This document shows, one piece after another, positions 57,274 to 64,000 of a DNA stretch of 64,000 nucleotides. The stretch spans positions 62,001 to 126,000 of the forward strand of contig NZ_JAHWGT010000020.1 of NCBI RefSeq assembly GCF_020873895.1, in the 5' to 3' direction. The position numbers and the translations under genes were made by a program. The notes under the pieces are model-generated. The model was not told the origin of the DNA, did no database searches, and saw only the letters and a list, made by a program, of their open reading frames with translations. Source of the DNA: Streptomyces sp. DH12. GTDB taxonomy: Bacteria > Actinomycetota > Actinomycetes > Streptomycetales > Streptomycetaceae. How positions within the stretch are numbered: the stretch's first letter is position 1; each line of letters begins with the position of its first letter.

Positions 57274-58235
57274 GCGCCCCGCCCACCGCGCGGGACCACC
57301 AGCAGGAGCGGGCGGCGCAGGCCGCCACCACGGCGGCCGCCGTGCGGCAGGTGTGGTCCACCGTCGACACCGACCGCGTGGAGGAGTCGTGGCTGGCGCG
57401 CGTGGCGCTGGTCGCCGGGCTCATCCGGACCGGGCAGATGGCGGCCGCGTCCACCGCGGAGCCGTGGCTGACGCAGGAGACCGGCCCCGGGGAGGGCGCC
57501 GTGAACCCCGAGACGGCCGTGGAGGCGGCCGGGGACATCGGGGTGCCGCTGATCTATCCCCTGGCCATCGCCCTGAACCGGCTGCGGCGCGGCTTCACCA
57601 CCGCCATGTCGATCCTGTCCGGCGCGTACTTCCTGGAGATGGTCACCCGCTCCCTGATCGCGGACGCCGGTCGGATCGCCGACCTGGCCGGGATGATCGC
57701 CCGCCCACGCGTCGTCACCTACGTGCGCGTGGTCGAGCTGCCCGCCTGCTCCCGCTGCATCATCCTGGCGGGCGCCGAGTACAGCCTCAGCGAAGGGTTC
57801 CTGCGGCACCCACGGTGCAACTGCACCCTGGCGCCGCGCCGGCCCGGGGACACCTGGGAGCTGGCCTCCCCGAGGTCGCTGTACGAGCAGATGACCGCGG
57901 CCCAGCAGCGGCGCGCGTTCGGCGACGCCGCGGCGTCCGCGATCCGGGACGGCGCCGACATCGCGCAGGTCGTCAACGCGCGGCGCGGCATGACGACGAC
58001 CACCCGCTACCGGCGTGAGGTGCGCGCCACCAGCGAGGGCACCACCCGCCGGGGCCTGTACGGGCAGCAGCGGGCGAAGTTCGAGAAGGCCGCCGGCGTC
58101 CGCTTCGGCCAGGGCACCGGGGCCCGCGCCCGCGCCTCGGCCGTGCGGCTGATGCCGGAGGAGATCTACCGGCTCGCCGACGGCGACCGCGACCACGCCA
58201 TCCGGCTGCTGAAGCGCAACGGCTACATCGTCTGA
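57270..58235 (+). CDS. MuF-like head morphogenesis / capsid maturation protein
   Basis: 321 aa. Its position between portal and scaffold fits MuF or capsid-maturation proteins. The zinc-like segment LPACSRCIILAGAEYSLSEG, followed by FLRHPRCNCTLAP (C-x2-C...H-x2-C-x-C), is the MuF-domain hallmark. The C-terminal half is basic (TTTTRYRREVRATSEGTTRR). Whether it is proteolytic is not clear from the motifs. Confidence 0.8.
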   Translation: MSAPPTARDHQQERAAQAATTAAAVRQVWSTVDTDRVEESWLARVALVAGLIRTGQMAAASTAEPWLTQETGPGEGAVNPETAVEAAGDIGVPLIYPLAIALNRLRRGFTTAMSILSGAYFLEMVTRSLIADAGRIADLAGMIARPRVVTYVRVVELPACSRCIILAGAEYSLSEGFLRHPRCNCTLAPRRPGDTWELASPRSLYEQMTAAQQRRAFGDAAASAIRDGADIAQVVNARRGMTTTTRYRREVRATSEGTTRRGLYGQQRAKFEKAAGVRFGQGTGARARASAVRLMPEEIYRLADGDRDHAIRLLKRNGYIV

Positions 58236-58282
58236 CCGCGCGCAACGCGCGGCCCCTCTCACCCGCAACGGGAGACACCACC

Positions 58283-58963
58283 ATGAGCACACCCACGCCC
58301 GACGCCCCCGTGGACAACGGCCCCGCCGTCGACGAGCCGGACGACGACGTCCTGGAGCCCGCCGGCACGGCGCCCGACGCCGGCGAGCCGGACGAGGGCG
58401 ACGACCCCGAGGGCGCCGACCAGCTCGGCGACCCGGGCAAGAAGGCCCTGGACTCCATGAAGGACAGGTGGAAGGCCGAGCGGGAGCGACGCCGGGAGCT
58501 GGAGCGGCAGCTGGCCGAGCGGGACAAGCCCGCCGACGGCGACCAGCCCGACCCCGAGGCGATTGTGAGGCAGGCAGAGCAGGCCGCCATGGCCAAGGCC
58601 AACGAACGCATCGTCCGCGCCGAGGTGAAGGCGGCGGCCGCCGGGAAGCTGGCCGACGCCGCCGACGCCCTGCGCTTCCTGGACCTGTCCCAGTTCGAGG
58701 TGGACGCCGACGGCCAGCTCGACGCCGAGGAGGTCGCCGACGCGATCGACGACCTGCTGAAGACCAAGCCCTACCTCGCCGCGCAAAGCGGCAAGACCCC
58801 GCGGTTCCACGGGACCGCAGACTCCGGCGCCCGCAAGGGGACTGGCCGGCCCGCCCAGCTCACCGAGGCCGACGTCAAGCGCCTGGCCGCGGAGGGCAAG
58901 AACGCCGAGATCCTCAAGGCCCGCGAAGAGGGCCGCCTGGCGGACTACCTCGCCTCCCCGTAA
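58283..58963 (+). CDS. Capsid scaffolding protein
   Basis: 226 aa. Acidic disordered N-terminus (DEPDDDVLEPAGTAPDAGEP), central coiled coil (KKALDSMKDRWKAERERRRE, LERQLAERD) and helical C-terminus (AEGKNAEILKAREEGRLADY). These features and the place just before the major capsid gene identify the scaffold. Confidence 0.9.
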   Translation: MSTPTPDAPVDNGPAVDEPDDDVLEPAGTAPDAGEPDEGDDPEGADQLGDPGKKALDSMKDRWKAERERRRELERQLAERDKPADGDQPDPEAIVRQAEQAAMAKANERIVRAEVKAAAAGKLADAADALRFLDLSQFEVDADGQLDAEEVADAIDDLLKTKPYLAAQSGKTPRFHGTADSGARKGTGRPAQLTEADVKRLAAEGKNAEILKAREEGRLADYLASP

Positions 58964-58981
58964 CCCTGAACGGAGACACCC

Positions 58982-59833
58982 ATGGCCATCAGCGCCTTCA
59001 AGCCGGAAGTCTGGAACGCCGACCTCCTGGTCGCCCTGGAGAAGTCCCTCGTCTACGCGGCGCCCGGCGTCGTGAACCGCGAATACGAGGGCGACATCGC
59101 CCAGTACGGCGACACCGTCCACATCGTGGGCCTGGCCGACCCGACGATCGGCAACTACACCCCGCACGTCGACATCGTCATCGAGGACGTCGACGACACC
59201 GACTCCACCCTCGTCATCGACCAGGCGAAGTACTTCGCCTTCGAGGTCGACGACGTCGAGAAGCGCCAGGCCATGAACGGCGGCGCCGTCCTCACCGAGC
59301 AGGCCCGCAAGGCCGCGTACAAGCTGCGCGACGTCGCCGACCAGTACGTGGCCGGGCTCATGGCCGCCGGCGTCGACGCGGGGAACCTCATCGCCGAGCA
59401 GACCCTCGCCGCGCCGGCCGACGCCTACGACCTGCTGGTCGACCTCGGCGTCGTCCTCGACGAGGACAACGTGCCCGAGGAGCGCCGCTGGGCCGTGGTC
59501 ACGCCGGCGTTCTACGGCCTGCTGCTGAAGGACGACCGGTTCGTCAGCACCGGCGACGCGGCCGCGGCCGCCACCCGCGCCAACGGCCGGGTCGGCGAGG
59601 CCGCCGGATTCACCATCCACAAGAGCAACAACGCCCCCAACGGGCCCGGCGCCGGCGCCGGCAAGCTCGTGATCGCCGGGTACAACGGCGCGGTCACCTA
59701 CGCCGAGCAGATCAACAAGACCGAGGCGACCCGCAAGGAGAAGGGCTTCGCGGACATCGTGAAGGGCCTGCACCTGTACGGCGCCAAGGTCATCCGGTCC
59801 ACCGGCATCGCCGCAGCGGACGTGATCATCTGA
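58982..59833 (+). CDS. Major capsid protein
   Basis: 283 aa. KPEVWNADLLVALEKSLVYA and GDTVHIVGLADPTIGNYTPH, then the spine-helix-like region EQARKAAYKLRDVADQYVAG and GDAAAAATRANGRVGEAAGF. This is an HK97-fold coat protein of the P22-coat-like subgroup common in actinophages. The gene overlaps the next ATG by one base (TGATG). Confidence 0.92.
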   Translation: MAISAFKPEVWNADLLVALEKSLVYAAPGVVNREYEGDIAQYGDTVHIVGLADPTIGNYTPHVDIVIEDVDDTDSTLVIDQAKYFAFEVDDVEKRQAMNGGAVLTEQARKAAYKLRDVADQYVAGLMAAGVDAGNLIAEQTLAAPADAYDLLVDLGVVLDEDNVPEERRWAVVTPAFYGLLLKDDRFVSTGDAAAAATRANGRVGEAAGFTIHKSNNAPNGPGAGAGKLVIAGYNGAVTYAEQINKTEATRKEKGFADIVKGLHLYGAKVIRSTGIAAADVII

Positions 59834-60186
59834 TGCGCCCGGGTGACGTGCTCAGGTTCCAGGGCCCCGCCGGCGCGCCGTTCGTGGTGACGGTCGGGCC
59901 CGCGTTCGACGAGCGGACCATCACCGCCCGGATCAAGTCCGGCGAGTGGACGCCCCTGGACGCCGAGGCGCCCAGCACCGGCGAGACGGACACCACCCCC
60001 AAGCGGCCGGCGCAGAACGCGCCGAAGGCCGACTGGGTCACCTACGCGGTGAGCCAGCACGGCATGGAGCGGGAGGCGGCGGAGTCGATGACGAAGCAGC
60101 AGCTCGTCGAAGCGACGGCCCCCCAGGCCGAGACCACCGCGGACACCACCACGGAACAGGACGGAGACGACGGTCATGGCGACTGA
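59833..60186 (+). CDS. Small capsid-associated protein with Rho-N/HeH-like end (117 aa)
   Basis: The N-terminus MRPGDVLRFQGPAGAPFVVT looks SH3-like. A flexible acidic linker leads to KADWVTYAVSQHGMEREAAE and SMTKQQLVEATA, a pattern seen in HeH/Rho-N helices of phage head proteins. It overlaps the next gene by 11 bases. Confidence 0.72.
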   Translation: MRPGDVLRFQGPAGAPFVVTVGPAFDERTITARIKSGEWTPLDAEAPSTGETDTTPKRPAQNAPKADWVTYAVSQHGMEREAAESMTKQQLVEATAPQAETTADTTTEQDGDDGHGD

Positions 60187-60406
60187 GAACACCGACCCGA
60201 ACGAGACCACCGAGGGCACGGCGACCGAGGGCGGCCGGGAGAAGAGCGACGGCGCCAGCGGCCCGCGCCCGCGCGTGGAATGGGCGGACGACGGCGGCCC
60301 CCGCCCCGACGGGGTGGAGGCGAAGGTCAACGACCCCCGGCCCACCGAGAACTCCGACGCCCACGACGGCGCGGCCCGCGACGACGGCGCCGACCAGGAC
60401 CAGTGA
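60176..60406 (+). CDS. Small acidic phage protein (76 aa)
   Basis: The ATG overlaps the previous gene. The protein is very rich in Asp, Glu, Gly and Thr (NTDPNETTEGTATEGGREKS) and lacks hydrophobic core, so it is probably disordered. Role in the head is unknown. Confidence 0.6.
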   Translation: MATENTDPNETTEGTATEGGREKSDGASGPRPRVEWADDGGPRPDGVEAKVNDPRPTENSDAHDGAARDDGADQDQ

Positions 60407-60418
60407 GGGGAGGCCACC

Positions 60419-61018
60419 GTGGCACTGACCCCCCTGGCGACGGTGGCCGACCTGACGGACCGCGGCGTCACCGTCGACGAGGCGGAGACCACCGTCGTGG
60501 TCACCTTCCTGCGCGTCGCCTCCGCCGCCGTCCGGACCGCGGCCGGCGTCCCGATCAGCCAGACGACCTCCACCGTCGTCCTGGACGGTGAGCCGTCGCC
60601 CTGGCTGACCCTGCCGGGACCACCCGTGCAGTCGGTGCAGGCGGTCACCGTGGACGGCGACGCCCTGGACGCCACCGACTACAAGCTGCGCGCGGGCAGG
60701 TTGTGGCTGGGGCGCGGCTGGTCGTACCGGGGTGAGCCCGCCGAGGTGGCCGTCACCTACACGCACGGCCTGCCGGCGGTCCCCGACGACATCGTCGACC
60801 TCGTGTGCCGGATCGCCGTCACCACCCTGGTGGCCTACCGCTCCTCCCCCGGCGGGGAGGGCCTGGCCGCCAAGGACATCCGCTCCGAGCGGATCGGGGA
60901 CTACTCCGTGCAGTACGGCGACGACGGCCGCATCACGGAGATGGAGCTGCCGCAGTACCTGCGCGAGCAGCTGCGCGCCCGCTTCGGCGGCGGCATCGCC
61001 ATGGTGAGGTCCCGATGA
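60419..61018 (+). CDS. Head-tail connector (adaptor) protein
   Basis: 199 aa from GTG 60419 with GAGGGGAGG. TVDEAETTVVVTFLRVASAA and LPGPPVQSVQAVTVDGDALD are the helical-then-beta layout of gp6/gp15-type adaptors. It docks under the portal. It overlaps the next gene by 4 bases. Confidence 0.84.
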   Translation: MALTPLATVADLTDRGVTVDEAETTVVVTFLRVASAAVRTAAGVPISQTTSTVVLDGEPSPWLTLPGPPVQSVQAVTVDGDALDATDYKLRAGRLWLGRGWSYRGEPAEVAVTYTHGLPAVPDDIVDLVCRIAVTTLVAYRSSPGGEGLAAKDIRSERIGDYSVQYGDDGRITEMELPQYLREQLRARFGGGIAMVRSR

Positions 61019-61347
61019 GCCGCGTCGGCCGGCTCCTCAACACGGCCGTGCCGGTGTGGCGGCTGTCCACGGTCGATGACGGCGGCGGCGGCCAGGAGTC
61101 CATCTGGGCCCAGGTCGCCACCCCGCGCGGGCGCCGCTCCCAGCCGTCCGCGCGCGAGCGGCAGGCCGCCGACCAGTCCGGCGCCCAGCTCGATGAGACC
61201 TGGTACTTCGCGCCCGGCACCGACGTGCGGCGCGGCGACGAGCTGCGCCCGCCCGGCCGCGTGCTGGAGGTGACCGCGACGTTCGAGCCGTCGGAGCCCG
61301 GCACCTACCTGCGCGCGGACTGCACCCTCCGCCAACCCCACACCTAG
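61015..61347 (+). CDS. Head-closure (stopper) protein
   Basis: 110 aa beta-rich protein: RLLNTAVPVWRLSTVDDGGG, WAQVATPRGRRSQPSARERQ and GTDVRRGDELRPPGRVLEVT, the SPP1 gp16-like stopper layout. Gene order adaptor-stopper-tail completion is standard. Confidence 0.78.
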   Translation: MSRVGRLLNTAVPVWRLSTVDDGGGGQESIWAQVATPRGRRSQPSARERQAADQSGAQLDETWYFAPGTDVRRGDELRPPGRVLEVTATFEPSEPGTYLRADCTLRQPHT

Positions 61348-61356
61348 GAGACGACC

Positions 61357-61680
61357 ATGGCGGATCTGTCCGCACAGCGCATGACCCTGGGCGGGCTGCA
61401 GCCCACCTACGCCGCGGCCGCCGGCGGCGGCGACACCGCACCCATCGGCAACGACATCGTGCTCCACGTCAAGAACGGCGACGCGTCGCCGCACACCGTC
61501 ACCATCGCCACGCCCGGCACCGTCGGCGGCCTGGCCGTCGCCGACGCCTCCCAGGTCATCGACGCCGGCGACGAAGCGTTCATCCCCCTGCGGTCCGTCT
61601 ACCGCGGGCCGGACGGCCGCGCCGCGATCTCCTACGACGGCGTCACCTCCGTCACCGTCGCGGTCCTGCAGCTGCCCTGA
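61357..61680 (+). CDS. Small beta-rich head or decoration-like protein (107 aa)
   Basis: LSAQRMTLGGLQPTYAAAAG and IVLHVKNGDASPHTVTIATP, then PLRSVYRGPDGRAAISYDGV. It looks like an Ig-like or decoration domain placed between stopper and tail-completion genes. Exact function is not certain. Confidence 0.68.
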   Translation: MADLSAQRMTLGGLQPTYAAAAGGGDTAPIGNDIVLHVKNGDASPHTVTIATPGTVGGLAVADASQVIDAGDEAFIPLRSVYRGPDGRAAISYDGVTSVTVAVLQLP

Positions 61681-61694
61681 CCGAAGGAGGACCC

Positions 61695-62072
61695 GTGGCA
61701 CAGCGAGCACGGCTTGAGGGCCTGGACCGGGCCCTGCGCGCGGTCGGCCGTATCCCCCAGGCGATGCGCGAAGCCCGCACCGAGACGCTGCAGGAGTGGG
61801 CCGGCGCAGTCGAGGAGGGCGCCAAGGCGCGCGTGCCGCGCGACACCGGGCAGCTGCACGACGCGATCGAGCAGCGCGTGAACGACACCTACGGGCGCGC
61901 GGAGGTCGGTGTGTGGCAGGACGACCAGCTGGAGTACTCCCTGCACGTGGAGAAGGGCACCTCCTCCATGTCCGACCAGCCCTACCTCATCCCCGCCTTC
62001 GACGAGGCGCGGCCGCAGGTGACCCGCACCTACCGGGCCGCGGTCCGCCGGCGCCTGGGCGGCGGCGGATGA
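61695..62072 (+). CDS. HK97 gp10-like tail completion protein
   Basis: 125 aa from GTG 61695 (AAGGAGG upstream). RLEGLDRALRAVGRIPQAMR and KARVPRDTGQLHDAIEQRVN carry the typical VPxDTGxLxxAI motif of the family, followed by LEYSLHVEKGTSSMSDQPYL. It overlaps the tail terminator gene by 4 bases. Confidence 0.88.
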   Translation: MAQRARLEGLDRALRAVGRIPQAMREARTETLQEWAGAVEEGAKARVPRDTGQLHDAIEQRVNDTYGRAEVGVWQDDQLEYSLHVEKGTSSMSDQPYLIPAFDEARPQVTRTYRAAVRRRLGGGG

Positions 62073-62470
62073 CGGCCGCGCTGTGGCCGCTGCAGCAGGC
62101 CGTGTACGCCAAGCTCACCGCGCACGCCCCGCTGATGGCGCTGGTCACCGGCGTGTACGACCACGTGCCGGAAGCGGCCGCCCACCCCTACGTCACGATC
62201 GGCTCGATCACCGAGACGGCGGACGACGCGCACAACCAGCGCGGCCTGGAGGCCCGGCTGGTGCTGCACGTCTGGTCGAAGTACCGCGGCTTCAAGCAGG
62301 CCGCGCAGATCCTCGCCGCCCTCGATGACGCCCTGGACCGCCAGCCCCTGACCGTGGCCGGCTTCCGCGACGTGTCGATCGCCCACAGCGAGCACCTACT
62401 GATCCGCGACCCCGACCCCGAGATCCGCCACATCAACGTGTCGTACCGGGTCTGGCTCACCAAGCACTGA
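62069..62470 (+). CDS. Tail terminator protein (DUF3168-type)
   Basis: 133 aa. MTAALWPLQQAVYAKLTAHA and VTGVYDHVPEAAAHPYVTIG, then LVLHVWSKYRGFKQAAQILA are the hallmarks. It caps the tail tube at the head end. Confidence 0.9.
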   Translation: MTAALWPLQQAVYAKLTAHAPLMALVTGVYDHVPEAAAHPYVTIGSITETADDAHNQRGLEARLVLHVWSKYRGFKQAAQILAALDDALDRQPLTVAGFRDVSIAHSEHLLIRDPDPEIRHINVSYRVWLTKH

Positions 62471-62486
62471 CACAGGAGGACCGGCC

Positions 62487-62906
62487 ATGGCTGGACTGGA
62501 CGCATTCGGCACGCAGCTGCAGCGTGGAGACGGCGGCGGGAGCGAGGTGTTCACCGCCATCGCTTCCGTCACCGACATCACCCCGCCGGCGCTGGAGCGC
62601 AACACCCACGACGTCACCGCCCACGACTCGCCGGACGGGTGGATGGAGTACATCGGCGGGCTGAAGGACGGCGGCGAGGTCTCCATCGACATCAACTACG
62701 ACCCCCGCGAACACGACGTCCTGGTCGGCGACTTCAACGACACCGAGCCGCGCAACTACAAGGTCGTGTGGCCCGGCAGCCTGGGCAGCTGGGCGTTCGC
62801 CGCGATCCTGACGGGCTTCGCGCCCGAGGCCCCGCACGACGACAAGCTGGCCGCGTCCCTGACCTTCAAGGTGTCGGGCAAGCCCACCATCACCACCGGC
62901 GCCTGA
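62487..62906 (+). CDS. Major tail tube protein
   Basis: 139 aa. VTDITPPALERNTHDVTAHD and GWMEYIGGLKDGGEVSIDIN, then AASLTFKVSGKPTITTG are typical of siphophage tube proteins. GGAGGA precedes the ATG. Lacking an Ig-like extension, it is a minimal tube subunit. Confidence 0.93.
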   Translation: MAGLDAFGTQLQRGDGGGSEVFTAIASVTDITPPALERNTHDVTAHDSPDGWMEYIGGLKDGGEVSIDINYDPREHDVLVGDFNDTEPRNYKVVWPGSLGSWAFAAILTGFAPEAPHDDKLAASLTFKVSGKPTITTGA

Positions 62907-62916
62907 GAGGACCACG

Positions 62917-63282
62917 ATGACGACGACCTACCTGTCCGCCGAGCAGATCCTCGGCGCGGACGACCTGACGGCCGAGGACGTACCGGTCCCCGAGTGGGGC
63001 GGCACCGTGCGGGTGCGCGCCCTGTCGGGCACCGAGCGGGACCGCATCGAGGCGTCGATGATGAACGGCACGTCGGTGTCCGCCGACAAGCTCGCGGGCT
63101 TCCGGGCCCGCATGGCCGCCGCGTCCATCGTCGGCCCCGACGGCAAGCGCATGTTCCGCTCCGACGCCGAGACCAGGCGGCTGGGCGAGAAGTCGGCGGC
63201 CGCGCTGGAGCGGGTCTGCGACGTGGCCATGCGCCTGTCCGGGCTGTCCGACAAGGACATCGAGGAGATCACGGGAAACTGA
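62917..63282 (+). CDS. Tail assembly chaperone (gpG-like), 0-frame product
   Basis: 121 aa. ALSGTERDRIEASMMNGTSV and LGEKSAAALERVCDVAMRLS, ending GLSDKDIEEITGN. It ends directly after a slippery heptamer, as lambda gpG does. It acts with the frameshifted gpGT in winding the tape measure. Confidence 0.9.
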   Translation: MTTTYLSAEQILGADDLTAEDVPVPEWGGTVRVRALSGTERDRIEASMMNGTSVSADKLAGFRARMAAASIVGPDGKRMFRSDAETRRLGEKSAAALERVCDVAMRLSGLSDKDIEEITGN

Positions 63283-63611
63283 GGGCCCGGCCAGAACGAG
63301 CCTTCTACTTCCGTCTGGCCGGGCACCTCGGCATGCCCGTGAGCGAGCTACTCGCCCGCACCACCTCCCGCGAACTCACCGAGTGGGCCGCCTACGAGAA
63401 GCTGGCCGGCCCGCTCGGGCCGCGCCGCGGCGACGTCCACGCCGCGATCATCGCGGCCGCCGTCGTCAACATGCAGCGCAAGCGGCCGCTGCCCATCAGC
63501 GACTTCCTACCGCGCTGGGACCGAGCGCCGAAGACCCCTGAGCAGCTGTTCCAGGCGGCCATGGCGGCCAACGTCGCGATGGGCGGCACCGTCCGCACGC
63601 CGTCCACCTAA
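62917..63611 (+). CDS. Tail assembly chaperone fusion (gpGT-like) by -1 frameshift
   Basis: Slippage at GGGAAAC (63273-63279) moves the ribosome into the frame starting LRARPERAFYFRLAGHLGMP and ending MAANVAMGGTVRTPST, a 231-aa product. The T-domain part has ELTEWAAYEKLAGPLGPRRG and SDFLPRWDRAPKTPEQLFQA, typical of actinophage T chaperones. There is no RBS or start for an independent ORF near 63283, which supports the fusion. Confidence 0.88.
63273..63279 (+). other. Programmed -1 ribosomal frameshift site
   Basis: G GGA AAC in the 0 frame is a canonical X XXY YYZ slippery heptamer, placed immediately before the TGA at 63280-63282, exactly as in lambda-type G/GT pairs. Confidence 0.9.
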
Positions 63612-63635
63612 CACCACGACGATCGGGGGTGAGCC

Positions 63636-64000
63636 GTGAGCACCCTGGCGTCCATGTCGGTCCGTCTGGGCATCGACACCGACCGGCTGCAGGCCGGGGC
63701 GGAGAAGGCCAAGGCGACGCTGACCAGTCTGGGCAAGGCGGTGGCCGGGCTCGGTGTCGGGGCGCCCGTCGTCGCCGGTGTCACGGCCGGTGTGATGGGC
63801 CTGGCGGCCGCCTTCGCGTCCGCCGGTATCGCCGCGAAAGCCTTCCAGCTCGCCGCCGGACCGCAGATGGAGGCCGTCACCGAGGCCAGCGCGGCCGCCG
63901 AGAAGGCCGAGGACGCGCACGCGGAGGCGACCCGGAAGAAGGCGGCCGCACAGAAGCTCGCCGCCCAGGGCGGCGACGCCTACAAGGCCGCGCTGCGCGA
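63636..64000 (+). CDS. Tail tape measure protein, N-terminal part (runs past right edge)
   Basis: GTG 63636 with CGGGGGTGA upstream. STLASMSVRLGIDTDRLQAG and AEKAKATLTSLGKAVAGLG start the helical tape, followed by a hydrophobic stretch (VVAGVTAGVMGLAAAFASAG) and Ala/Lys/Glu-rich coiled coil (ASAAAEKAEDAHAEATRKKA). The length is unknown as the frame continues. Confidence 0.92.
   Translation, partial: MSTLASMSVRLGIDTDRLQAGAEKAKATLTSLGKAVAGLGVGAPVVAGVTAGVMGLAAAFASAGIAAKAFQLAAGPQMEAVTEASAAAEKAEDAHAEATRKKAAAQKLAAQGGDAYKAALR

Overview
The window is a high-GC actinomycete chromosome segment. The chaplins, the MelC1/MelC2 tyrosinase pair, BldG with its partner anti-sigma factor, a lysine-tailed TopA and a MFS-thymidylate kinase fusion all point to Streptomyces. 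The gene order from the secreted peptidase through holB, tmk, topA, hppA, bldG, the MrfA-type helicase and the tad cluster matches what I remember of the SCO3540-SCO3558 block of S. coelicolor; this is recall, not a search.

Layout. 1-7.7 kb: cell-surface and development genes. These are a GT4 glycosyltransferase (cut by the left edge), a DUF3344 secreted protein, two short chaplins, three small exported proteins, a MITE-like element and the melC1-melC2 melanin operon. 7.7-15.6 kb: a VKOR membrane protein, then an accessory-looking cassette of macro-domain protein, DUF2384-type antitoxin-like protein and RES-domain toxin, translationally overlapped, with a metacaspase-like protein convergent to them. 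A LysE exporter follows, divergent from a MocR/PdxR-type regulator with paired palindromic operators between them. 15.8-36.1 kb: housekeeping block, mostly on the minus strand (tRNA-Thr, secreted peptidase-like hydrolase, holB, tmk fusion, topA, small membrane protein, methyltransferase, lipoprotein, H+-pyrophosphatase, anti-sigma factor, bldG) with a divergent MrfA-like helicase. 36.1-39.6 kb: tad/Flp-type pilus genes on the minus strand, ending in a tadA ATPase gene cut at its P-loop.

39.6-64 kb (continuing beyond the right edge): a temperate siphovirus prophage. A large serine integrase sits at the junction. It is followed by a divergent repressor/XRE switch with mirror-image leaderless promoters, small early genes, a two-gene primase-polymerase/ATPase replication module, a G-tract/AT-rich intergenic candidate origin, ssb and more small genes. 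The late genes begin with HNH endonuclease and terminase and run through portal, MuF-like protein, scaffold, capsid, connectors, tail tube and a G/GT tail chaperone pair with a canonical -1 slippery site to the tape measure start. All visible structural frames are open, so the prophage looks intact as far as it can be seen.

How parts work together: the left region makes the hydrophobic aerial surface and melanin. The bldG locus regulates development. The holB-tmk-topA block serves replication. The prophage inactivates tadA and therefore probably the whole tad pilus. The most system-like accessory unit is the macro/antitoxin/RES/metacaspase group, which predicts NAD or ADP-ribose chemistry coupled to a death protease. 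No homology search could be run; family names rest on motif recognition.
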